A DNA stretch of 64,000 nt from M3007 sp035299505 (GTDB lineage: Bacteria > Bacteroidota > Bacteroidia > Chitinophagales > Saprospiraceae), in NCBI GenBank assembly GCA_035299505.1, contig DATGWL010000090.1, positions 66,297 through 130,296 of the forward strand, read 5' to 3'. This document shows, in pieces, positions 52,787 through 60,312 of this stretch (the stretch's first letter is position 1; every line of letters begins with the position of its first letter). The translations under genes were made by a program, and so were the position numbers. Under the pieces are notes generated by a model. That model was not told the origin of the DNA. It searched no databases and was given only the letters and a program-made list of their open reading frames with translations.

Positions 52787-53806
52787 TCATGAGCCAGCCA
52801 GTTTTTGTTGCCAACGCCAGGCGTCAGCCAGTGCTTCTTTCAAAGTGCGTTGGGTTTTCCAGCCAAGCAGATTGCCGGATTTTTGTACATCGGCCCATAC
52901 GGCCACTACATCGCCTTCCCGCCTTGGCCCAATCTGATAGGGCAATGGAGAACCACTGATTTGTTCAAATAGCTGAACCAGTTCCAATACGCTGTTCCCT
53001 TTACCGGAACCCAGGTTGAAGGTGTCGTATAAGTGTGCATTGGTATGCCCCATTGCATATTGAAGCGCCGAAACGTGTGCTTCTGCCAGGTCCATCACAT
53101 GAATGTAATCCCGAATACAGGTGCCATCAGGCGTAGGGTAATCGTCGCCAAATATGGTAAGCGCTTTTCTAAAACCGGCAGCCGTTTGGGTAATGAAAGG
53201 CACCAGATTATTGGGTATTCCCCTGGGGAGTTCGCCAATTTCAGCACTGGGATGCGCACCAATGGGGTTGAAATAACGCAGGGAAATGGCTTTTAAGGGT
53301 TTGGCCGCACATACATCCCGAATGATCTCCTCGCCTATTTGTTTGGTGTTGCCGTATACTGAAGCGGCAGGTTTTACCGGCGTTTCCTCTGTTACCGGCG
53401 GCTGGTCTGGATTTCCGTACACTGTACAAGAGGAAGAAAAAATCAGGTTGCTAATGCCCTCCGCCAACATGGCATCCATCAGGGTAATGAGCGAGCCCAG
53501 GTTGTTGCGGTAATAGGCCAGCGGCTCCTGCATCGACTCGCCAACAGCTTTGAAAGCTGCAAAATGAATGATACCGCTGATCTGGTGCTCCCGAAAAATA
53601 CTTCTGAGCAAGGAATAATCATTGCAATCCCTGGCGTAACAGGGAATGTCTTTGCCCAGAATGCGGCGCAACCCGGTTAATACAGAAGATTCCGAGTTGG
53701 AAAAATCATCCAGTATAACCGGTTCATAACCAGCCTCCGCCAGTGCCACTACCGTATGCGACCCAATAAAGCCGGCGCCGCCTGTGACTAGAATGTTTGG
53801 ACCCAT
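52787..53806 (-). CDS. galE: UDP-glucose 4-epimerase
   Basis: About 339 residues from ATG 53806 (MGPNILVTGG), the normal length for GalE. NAD site GGAGFIGSHTVVAL, active-site SSSCTVYG and Y-x-x-x-K in YGNTKQIGEE, DYIHVMDLAEAHVSAL and the C-terminal RREGDVVAVWAD. It interconverts UDP-glucose and UDP-galactose for glycan synthesis. The longer frame from 53836 adds ten unconserved residues. It is directly followed by glpD on the same strand, an uncommon partner. Confidence 0.94.
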   Translation of the reverse strand: MGPNILVTGGAGFIGSHTVVALAEAGYEPVILDDFSNSESSVLTGLRRILGKDIPCYARDCNDYSLLRSIFREHQISGIIHFAAFKAVGESMQEPLAYYRNNLGSLITLMDAMLAEGISNLIFSSSCTVYGNPDQPPVTEETPVKPAASVYGNTKQIGEEIIRDVCAAKPLKAISLRYFNPIGAHPSAEIGELPRGIPNNLVPFITQTAAGFRKALTIFGDDYPTPDGTCIRDYIHVMDLAEAHVSALQYAMGHTNAHLYDTFNLGSGKGNSVLELVQLFEQISGSPLPYQIGPRREGDVVAVWADVQKSGNLLGWKTQRTLKEALADAWRWQQKLAGS

Positions 53807-53863
53807 AAGATGAATGCGATCAATATGATCACCCAAAGGAAAACACGATCTCCACTAAACCCT

Positions 53864-53907
53864 GAAAAAAAACGGGGAATTTTTGCCGGATAGCAAAAAT
53901 TCCCCGT
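53864..53907 (-). terminator. Intrinsic terminator of the choice-of-anchor B gene
   Basis: ACGGGGAATTTTTGC (53872-53886) and GCAAAAATTCCCCGT (53893-53907) form a perfect 15-bp stem with a 6-base loop; the minus strand then has eight T's. Confidence 0.9.
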
Positions 53908-53952
53908 ACAAAGGCTGTTTAGCCTTTGCTATTGATGTTTTTCAAACTCAAC

Positions 53953-56328
53953 TTAACGCATCTTGATGATCTTTACCGGAGTAGATTGTCCGCCGGCAAA
54001 ACTCAGCCGTACCAGGTAAACCCCCGCCGGCAACTGTTCCCCGATGGTCTGGGTTCCTTCCTGCTCAGAGAGTTGGTATTCAGCCTTTAAAGTTCCGGCC
54101 AAATCAAATACCTGCATCCGGGCATCCCGGTTGGGATTCTGATACTGGATGGTTGTCTGGGTGGCAAACGGGTTTGGAGAAGCGCTCAGTACCGGAGCTT
54201 GCTCTGGCTCATTCAGGCTAAGTGGTTGATCTACTACATTAAACTGGTCAAATGCTGCCTCATACGTATCGAAAATAGCTGTGTTGGGATTGTCAAAGCA
54301 TACAATTCTGATGCGCATTTCGTTGGTTAGTGGTACGAAATCGGTTACATCGAACGACAGACTTTGCCAATCGAACTGGTCGCCCTTTCTTTTCCAGGCC
54401 AGTTTTTCCTGAACTCCGTTGCTTACATATACTTTTATGGAGTCCACAAATTGCTGGTTGATATTGGCGCTCAGGCACCATACCTGGCCTGTGATTCTAG
54501 GGTTCAGGTAGCTACTCAGGTCCATCACAGGAGAGATAAGGATAGAGGTTCCTGATTCAACATCGTCCTGATCCACTTCACCTGTTGAATTGCCGGTTAC
54601 AAAACAGGAGAAACCAATATCGCCATTCACGTCTGCACCCGGCGCCACTACAACACCCACATTCACCTCCAATGGCTCGCTGGTACGTTCCCATTTTCCG
54701 GTGGCGGAGCTGCCGCTGGCTTCCCAGCCATAATCAAATACAAAGTCATCCTGATAACCTTCATTCAGTTCCAGCACCAGTTGCTGATTACTGTTAATGG
54801 TCAGGTTTTGAACCTCATACCGGTAACCCCAGGCGCCGGCCACTACGTCGTACAAACCGCCAGTAACATTCTGGAGGCTAAAATTACCATTGGCATCGGC
54901 TACCAGCTCGTATTGCACATCAGGGGAAAGCACTGATATTTGGGCGCCAGGAATGGGTGTCCCATCGCCGGCTCTCCGAACAATACCGCCTACCTGGAAA
55001 AGAGGGGCTACTTCCAGGCTGAAATTCTGGGTTACTACTTCGCCGGAGATCAGGTTAACCTGAGCAGTTGCCGGCAGGTAGCCAAATTTGGTCACCTGCA
55101 CGTTTGCAAGACCCGGTGTAACTTGTCCGATGCCATATTTGCCGTTTGGTCCACTTTGCTTGGTGGAAGTATTATTTCCGGTAAACAGGATTTGCGCGCC
55201 GGAAATGGGTGCTCCTGTGGATGCATCGGTGATGTTTCCTTCCAGATAACAAGCTCGCTGGTAGTTTGGAGTAAGCATCCACAGTTCTGCAGGAGAAATA
55301 TTGCCTACTACCAGGTTCCCGGATGGCAGGTATGGATATACTCCCCATGAGCCGTCGAAAGAACCGCCGGAACCTTGCGGATAAGTGTCGTACTTGCCTG
55401 TTTCTACCAGGTTTTGAGGCCTGGTTACATCAACAATGTTTACACCTTCAGTATACCAGGAAGTAATAGCATAATTGCCACGAATATGGGTGTTGTGGAT
55501 AATGCTGCCGGAACCCGGGTTGGTTTGCATTTTATCCAGAAACTGAATGTCGGTTGGGTCGCTCACATCATAGGCACCCAGGAAAGAACTGCTGTTTTCA
55601 TCGGTTGTGAAGATGGTTTTGCGGTCTTCCGAAAGCCATGTGTTGTGGGTGAACAGGGTAGGGGTAGCCTGTGTATTGATCAGTACAGGGGCTGTTTTGT
55701 TGGCCATGTTGACAATGGAAAAGATACCCGCATTGATATGTGCTGCATAAAGGGTATCGTTGTCTACATAACCGTCGTGGATGTAGCCCAATTGGTCAAA
55801 TTTACCCACATAGGTTGGGTTCCAGGGGTCCTGATTCAGATCAAGTACCACCGCCCCGCCGTTGAACAGGTTGCTTCCATAGGCGTACAAATAACCTTTG
55901 GTTACGTCGATGTGCAGCGCGTGGATGGTGTTCAACTGGTTGGCAATAGCGCCATCCCCCCGATAATACTTGGAAGGCAGGGTACTGGACGGGAGGGCGC
56001 TCAAATCTACAATTTGTACCCCTGAGCCGCCTTCAGTCACAACATAAGCATAGTGGCTGTAGGTCTTGATTTCTTTCCAAAAATCGTCCGGACCGGGAAT
56101 TTGTACAATCTGTTGAGGAATATCCGGATTGGTTACGTCTACAATAATCAGACCCTTGGATGCACCAACCAGGGCGTATTCTTTGCCATCAGGAGAAGCC
56201 CAGCCACACATATTTGCGACGGTTTGTCCTGGGAAACTGATTTTGGAGCGGAATGTTACATTGTAATTCTGCGCAAACGCTGCAACAGAAAATAGGAGGG
56301 CAATGGAGAGTAGCGAAATGTTTTTCAT
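53953..56328 (-). CDS. Choice-of-anchor B family secreted protein with T9SS sorting domain
   Basis: About 791 residues from ATG 56328, which gives a signal peptide MKNISLLSIALLFSVAAFAQ. Residues 25-370 form an LVIVD-repeat propeller of the choice-of-anchor B type (GLIIVDVTNPDIPQQI, SGVQIVDLSALPSS, GVNIVDVTRPQN). Two carboxypeptidase-regulatory-like domains follow (YLEGNITDASTGAPISGAQI and VGGIVRRAGDGTPIPGAQISV), then a jelly-roll and a type A sorting domain (ASPNPFATQTTIQYQ, LPAGVYLVRLS, ending VKIIKMR). It is predicted T9SS cargo at the surface. No catalytic motif; possibly adhesive or structural. Confidence 0.87.
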   Translation of the reverse strand: MKNISLLSIALLFSVAAFAQNYNVTFRSKISFPGQTVANMCGWASPDGKEYALVGASKGLIIVDVTNPDIPQQIVQIPGPDDFWKEIKTYSHYAYVVTEGGSGVQIVDLSALPSSTLPSKYYRGDGAIANQLNTIHALHIDVTKGYLYAYGSNLFNGGAVVLDLNQDPWNPTYVGKFDQLGYIHDGYVDNDTLYAAHINAGIFSIVNMANKTAPVLINTQATPTLFTHNTWLSEDRKTIFTTDENSSSFLGAYDVSDPTDIQFLDKMQTNPGSGSIIHNTHIRGNYAITSWYTEGVNIVDVTRPQNLVETGKYDTYPQGSGGSFDGSWGVYPYLPSGNLVVGNISPAELWMLTPNYQRACYLEGNITDASTGAPISGAQILFTGNNTSTKQSGPNGKYGIGQVTPGLANVQVTKFGYLPATAQVNLISGEVVTQNFSLEVAPLFQVGGIVRRAGDGTPIPGAQISVLSPDVQYELVADANGNFSLQNVTGGLYDVVAGAWGYRYEVQNLTINSNQQLVLELNEGYQDDFVFDYGWEASGSSATGKWERTSEPLEVNVGVVVAPGADVNGDIGFSCFVTGNSTGEVDQDDVESGTSILISPVMDLSSYLNPRITGQVWCLSANINQQFVDSIKVYVSNGVQEKLAWKRKGDQFDWQSLSFDVTDFVPLTNEMRIRIVCFDNPNTAIFDTYEAAFDQFNVVDQPLSLNEPEQAPVLSASPNPFATQTTIQYQNPNRDARMQVFDLAGTLKAEYQLSEQEGTQTIGEQLPAGVYLVRLSFAGGQSTPVKIIKMR

Positions 56329-56523
56329 GCTTAATGCTATGGTTTGGGCTAGATGTTGAACCATGCTACAAAGACCGGCAAAATGCAGGCTAATGCTTTA
56401 AACAATTCGACTAAACACCACTAAAATTAGCGGTAGTGATTCCGACAATATCATCTGAAAAGGCCCCGGCCGTTTGCATCATACTGATATGCAAACGGCT
56501 GGAGAAACTAAACCGACCGGTAT

Positions 56524-57039
56524 TCAGGCTTCTTTCTTTTTCAGGATAAATGCAGTAGCCAGCGCTACCAGAATACCCACCCGGAAAGGCTCCAGAAAAG
56601 TTAAGCCAAAGCGGATCAGCGGATTGTCGTACATCACCTTAAACTCTGCAATTTCCTGACTGTGTTGCTGTATGGCAGCTTCTGAGGCGCCGGAACTCCG
56701 CATCTTCTCCAGCATGTGGGCGGTGTACTTATCCATAAAATCTGGCAAAAGGGTTTCATAAATGACCATCCATGCCAATACATAACACAGGCAGGAAATG
56801 GCTACAATGGATATGGCCACCTGAAATCCTTTGCCGAAACTCAGTACCCCGCCAGCCTGTTCCCGGTAAGCACGCACACCTGTAAATACAAACAGCATAC
56901 TGAGCAAGATGCCTGCATAACCTACATACTCCCCGTTTTCAAAGTCCATATGCCTGGAGTAATAAACCGAGGTAATGGTCATCAGGAGAGCAGCCAGGGC
57001 GCCGGAATAAAGGCCGTAACGTAAAATTGTTTTTTGCAT
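56524..57039 (-). CDS. DUF4199 membrane protein
   Basis: About 171 residues from ATG 57039. Four hydrophobic helices in the DUF4199 pattern: YGLYSGALAALLMTITSVYYS, YAGILLSMLFVFTGVRAYREQ, GKGFQVAISIVAISCLCYVLAW and the C-terminal IRFGLTFLEPFRVGILVALATAFIL. The charged helix between the third and fourth (EKMRSSGASEAAIQQHSQEI) is also typical. Function unknown. It follows the membrane LuxR regulator in the opposite map order but on the same strand, a pair that recurs in Bacteroidota. Confidence 0.8.
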   Translation of the reverse strand: MQKTILRYGLYSGALAALLMTITSVYYSRHMDFENGEYVGYAGILLSMLFVFTGVRAYREQAGGVLSFGKGFQVAISIVAISCLCYVLAWMVIYETLLPDFMDKYTAHMLEKMRSSGASEAAIQQHSQEIAEFKVMYDNPLIRFGLTFLEPFRVGILVALATAFILKKKEA

Positions 57040-57170
57040 AGAAGCAGAAGATTTGGTTAAAAAACTGCTGCAAATCAACACCTGCAACCCTGGTCAGGCA
57101 TCATACTTTCGGGTGATTTTGGGAAAATCAGCCCTAATCACACTTTCGGGCGATATTCATTGGATACAAA

Positions 57171-57626
57171 TTAAGGCAATAACCCCAGCGATTTAGCTTT
57201 TTGGATGGCCTGGGTACGACGCTGTACGTCCAGTTTGGAAAAAAGATTGGATAGATGTGTTTTTACGGTGTTCAGGGAAACAAAAAGGCTTTCTGCAATT
57301 TCCTGATTGCTTTTGCCTTCGGCCATTTGTTCCAGCACTTCCAGCTCTCTGGGAGTAATGCCCAGCCCGGCCAGGAGTTGTTCTTTGGGTAAAACCGGCA
57401 ATGGGGCGGTTGGCGAACTGAGTGGGTATTTTCGGTTCCAGCGCATGCCTGCCCAGATTCCAACTGCGGCAAACAGGATGGCAATAAAGGCTATATACCA
57501 CTTTTCAGATTGACCATAGGTCAATAGATGCAGCCTGGAATATTGCAGGGATGCCATCAGCAAACCCAGGGGTATCCCGTAGAGTGCCAGATGTTTCCAC
57601 CAATTTCCGGAATTACTGCTAGACAT
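57171..57626 (-). CDS. Membrane-anchored LuxR-type transcriptional regulator
   Basis: About 151 residues from ATG 57626. Two transmembrane helices (LALYGIPLGLLMASLQYSRL and WYIAFIAILFAAVGIWAGM) lead to a LuxR/GerE helix-turn-helix: LGITPRELEVLEQMAEGKSNQEIAESLFVSLNTVKTHLSNLFSKL. There is no receiver domain, so it is a one-component regulator held at the membrane. The longer frame from 57659 would start inside the terminator palindrome and is rejected. It probably controls the adjacent DUF4199 gene (inference). Confidence 0.85.
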   Translation of the reverse strand: MSSSNSGNWWKHLALYGIPLGLLMASLQYSRLHLLTYGQSEKWYIAFIAILFAAVGIWAGMRWNRKYPLSSPTAPLPVLPKEQLLAGLGITPRELEVLEQMAEGKSNQEIAESLFVSLNTVKTHLSNLFSKLDVQRRTQAIQKAKSLGLLP

Positions 57627-57634
57627 GGTGCAAA

Positions 57635-57668
57635 AATAAAAGGGTGCCTGATCAGGCACCCTTTTATT
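57635..57668 (-). terminator. Palindromic terminator of the T9SS gene upstream
   Basis: A perfect 34-base palindrome, half AATAAAAGGGTGCCTGA. On the minus strand it is followed by TTTTATTTTTG-type sequence. It separates the T9SS protein gene from the LuxR regulator. Confidence 0.8.
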
Positions 57669-57689
57669 GGTTTAAAAGTTGTTTCCTGT

Positions 57690-58838
57690 TTATGGTTTCA
57701 AAATTACCAGGCGTTTGGTACCAACAGAATTGCCGGCTTTGTCTACCAGACTATATATATAGGTGCCTTTTTTGAAATCATCCAGATCCAGGCGGAAGGA
57801 AGTTGTGCCGGAAAGGGTGTAGTTTTTCTTCCAAACCTGTTTGCCCAGGATGTTAAAGATTTTGAGGGTGTATTCCCCAGGGGTAATATTGGTGCAATCA
57901 AATCTTACCCATTCAACAGCAGGATTAGGGAACGCCTGAATGCTGCCGGAAAAGTCAACCACCGGTTCAATAACAGGTGTAGTAGCCAGTTGTTTATACC
58001 GCATAGATACCACTGTGCTCAAATCGGCGCTCATAGTGGCCACTGCGATATCTTCTTTTTCTGTATTGCTCAAAAAGCGGTAAGTAATGGTGGTATCAGT
58101 GCCAATAAAGCCACCGATGCCGCCGCCGCCACCACCGCCGCCAATAATGGTGCTGAGGTCTACCCATCCAAGAAATGGCACTTTAATATCCATGCCAGTG
58201 GTGGTATATTCGGTTCTTTTCTGGCGCAATACCGGGTATGTTCCTCCAGGGATCTGGCAGGTGCCAAAACCATCTACCACTTCAAGTCGCTCGGTAGAAA
58301 TCCGGATTCGGATGGAATCTGGCACAAAAGGAGCGCCCTGAAACAAGCTGTCGGGCAAGCCTTCAGTGCTGAATGGAAGCACCAGATTAGTAGACTGCTG
58401 GTTAATATCAAAGAAATTCAGGGGCGCTTTGCGTTCTACTACGGAAGGCAGAAACTTAGCTACTACATTTAACCCAAATCCGGTTGGATCGCCACCGGCA
58501 TAACCCAGCACCTCAAATTTTTGTGCAGTCAGGTTAAAGTAGGTTTCGCCTGTTTGACCACCAACCATCAGATCGGCGCCAGGGAAATTGGCCACCTGAT
58601 TGCCGGAAGCGGCAGGACGGTAAACTACAGAGCTTTCATCATCAATTTGCAAAGCCGTAAAGTCCCAGATTTGTGGGCCACCCGGAGGTGTAGCTGGATT
58701 TACACCCAGAGGATCCTGATCCAGGGAATAAACCAGAGAATCGCCAACTGCCGGAAAAGTGGCATTGGTGATGGTGATTTGAGCCATAGACGAAAGGCAG
58801 AGGGCGGATAGGGCAGACGCAAGTAGCATTCTTTTCAT
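57690..58838 (-). CDS. Secreted protein of unknown function with T9SS sorting domain
   Basis: A 382-residue protein with a signal peptide (MLLASALSALCLSSMAQ). The central region has beta-rich sequence (TYPVLRQKRTEYTTTG) and a run of eight glycines (IIGGGGGGGGIGGF, 58105-58140). The last 80 residues are a type A sorting domain: AFPNPAVEWVRFDC, LKIFNILGKQVWKK, KKGTYIYSLVD, ending RLVILKP. No enzyme motif is seen. The minus-strand box TACCTTTG at 58911-58918 is a possible -7 element about 75 bases upstream. Confidence 0.8.
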   Translation of the reverse strand: MKRMLLASALSALCLSSMAQITITNATFPAVGDSLVYSLDQDPLGVNPATPPGGPQIWDFTALQIDDESSVVYRPAASGNQVANFPGADLMVGGQTGETYFNLTAQKFEVLGYAGGDPTGFGLNVVAKFLPSVVERKAPLNFFDINQQSTNLVLPFSTEGLPDSLFQGAPFVPDSIRIRISTERLEVVDGFGTCQIPGGTYPVLRQKRTEYTTTGMDIKVPFLGWVDLSTIIGGGGGGGGIGGFIGTDTTITYRFLSNTEKEDIAVATMSADLSTVVSMRYKQLATTPVIEPVVDFSGSIQAFPNPAVEWVRFDCTNITPGEYTLKIFNILGKQVWKKNYTLSGTTSFRLDLDDFKKGTYIYSLVDKAGNSVGTKRLVILKP

Positions 58839-59190
58839 CGGACGTTAGATGTTAAAAACAGGTGGTTAAGTTGTAAGTGCAACAAACAACCCGAGGATTA
58901 GTATTGGCTTCAAAGGTACATTGCTTTTTTGTTGAAAAAAGTACATGCCCCGGATTTGCTATGCAAACAACAAATTATTTGTAAAAACAACTCAACAAAA
59001 TGCTTCCTTTGGAAGTTATTTAGCGGTCATTCAAAAAAAATAGGAAAATAATTTATACCACTTGGTAAAAATTTTTTCAACAAACAAAGGGGTAATATTA
59101 TCGCTAATTAGCTTTTTTGAATGAATTTGCAGGAGAAATTGACTAAAAAATGTTTTTGAGGTGGAATTTATTTTTCAACAAATTGCTTTT
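58839..59190. other. AT-rich intergenic region before the sRNA elements
   Basis: About 350 bases with long A and T runs and no convincing gene. It holds the possible minus-strand -7 box of the T9SS gene and leads into the promoter of the first sRNA-like element. Confidence 0.5.
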
Positions 59191-59196
59191 TTTGTC

Positions 59197-59356
59197 TTTG
59201 CGGAGGGGTAGATGTTGCTGCACTTTTGTACTGTCAATAAACGATAACGCAGTGAGCAAAGAAAACGCGAGCCACTTATTGACCACAGATTGAAACTTTT
59301 CATGAGATTATATACGGGAAATCCGAACGCGGCGCAAACGAGCGCCGCGTTTTTTG
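59197..59356 (+). ncRNA. Small-RNA-like element, copy 1
   Basis: Promoter TTTG (59197-59200), 20 bases, CACTTTTG (59221-59228); the transcript should begin near 59233. GTCAATAA (59233-59240) pairs with TTATTGAC (59276-59283), enclosing a 35-base loop. Then comes the conserved block AAACTTTTCATGAGATTATA and ACGGGAAATCCG, followed by the terminator stem AACGCGGCGC / GCGCCGCGTT with loop AAACGA and a T-run (to about 59355). Predicted RNA about 120 bases. No conserved long ORF. I do not recognise it as a named family. Confidence 0.7.
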
Positions 59357-59379
59357 TTTTAGGACGCGGGTGAACGCGG

Positions 59380-59570
59380 ATTTTTTGGAACGCGGATGAC
59401 GCGGATGACGCGGATTTTTTTGTGCTGCCTGCGGCAGCAAGGTTATGTGAGCAAACGACATCTGCGTAAAATCTGTGCAAATAATCTGCGTAAAATCTGT
59501 GCACACAATCTGCGTAAAATCTGCGCGAAACCCTCCCCGCGTGAAATCTGCGCGAAACCCACTCCGCACC
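59380..59570. repeat. Repeats of GACGCGGAT and ATCTGCGTAAA type
   Basis: Tandem GACGCGGAT units near 59396-59415, then imperfect ATCTGCGTAAA/ATCTGTGCAAA units (59460-59560) alternating in an about 20-base period. They lie between sRNA copies 1 and 2. Similar arrays occur between genes in many bacterial genomes. The rest of 59570-59780 is AT-rich without a gene. Confidence 0.75.
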
Positions 59571-59801
59571 AATCCCCAACCCAACGCCTCTGCGTAATCT
59601 GAGGGAACCCCTCTCCACACGAAATCCTCGGAAAACCCTCTCCGCAACCTCCCCTCACAACTTTTTTTTCTAAAAATTAATTTTTTTTATCAGATTTTAA
59701 GTCGTTATTTTTCAACAAAATAATTACCTTAAATTCCTTAAAATCAATTATTTAGGTCATTATAAACTCAAAATAAATTCAACAAATTCTTTTTTTTGTC
59801 T

Positions 59802-59966
59802 TTTGCAGGTGGTAGGGGATGCTGCACTTTTGTACTGTCAATAAGAAAGAGCGGCGGCGAGAACGAAACAAGCGGCAGGTTTTATTGACCATTCCTTCTG
59901 AAACTTTTCATGAGATTATATACGGGAAATCCGAACGCGGCGCAAACGAGCGCCGCGTTTTTTTTT
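59802..59966 (+). ncRNA. Small-RNA-like element, copy 2
   Basis: Promoter TTTG (59802-59805), 19 bases, CACTTTTG (59825-59832). GTCAATAA (59837-59844) pairs with TTATTGAC (59882-59889). The 37-base loop between them is unrelated in sequence to that of copy 1, although the stem, the block AAACTTTTCATGAGATTATA, the ACGGGAAATCCG block and the GC-rich terminator stem are identical. Upstream, CAACAAATT and a T-run also match copy 1. The terminator ends in a T-run near 59957-59966. Confidence 0.7.
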
Positions 59967-60168
59967 GCCCATTACCAGGGCATGAAAACACATATTTTTT
60001 CAGAAAAAACACCCGAAAAGCTCTGAAAAGTAGCCGGTTCAGCCTTTGTTTTTTAAATACAAAAACCTGATAATCAGGTTTTTATCAAAAATAAGCCGCA
60101 AAAAGTGCCGAAAATAACCGGGCGATCAATACCCATTTGCTGTCCTGTTCAGTACCGCAAAACACCCG

Positions 60169-60307
60169 CACCTTTGTATCATCAATCAGCGCAAATAAGT
60201 CACGCACTTAGCACACAGATTGATCAACAACTTCGCAAGTTTTCATGAGATTATACAAGGGAAACAGGTCCTGGGGCAAACGAGCCCTGGGGCCATTTCT
60301 CTTTTTA
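60169..60307 (+). ncRNA. Small-RNA-like element, copy 3 (divergent)
   Basis: -7 box CACCTTTG (60169-60176), no clear -33. ATCAATC (60181-60187) pairs with GATTGAT (60218-60224), replacing the stem of copies 1 and 2 by compensating changes; loop 30 bases. The block TTTTCATGAGATTATA is kept, ACGGGAAAT becomes AAGGGAAAC. The terminator stem is CCTGGGGC / GCCCTGGG (60270-60291) with the same loop AAACGA, again a compensated change, then CTTTTT (60301-60306). It ends six bases from the recQ stop on the other strand. Confidence 0.6.
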
Positions 60308-60312
60308 GGACC

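Noticed and set aside
59301..59360. Short peptide MRLYTGNPNAAQTS starting at the CATGAG block of the sRNA elements
   Set aside because: In copy 3 only MRLY-x-GN is shared and the rest of the frame changes with the terminator stem; the compensated stem changes fit RNA rather than protein selection. A leader peptide is still possible but no gene follows.
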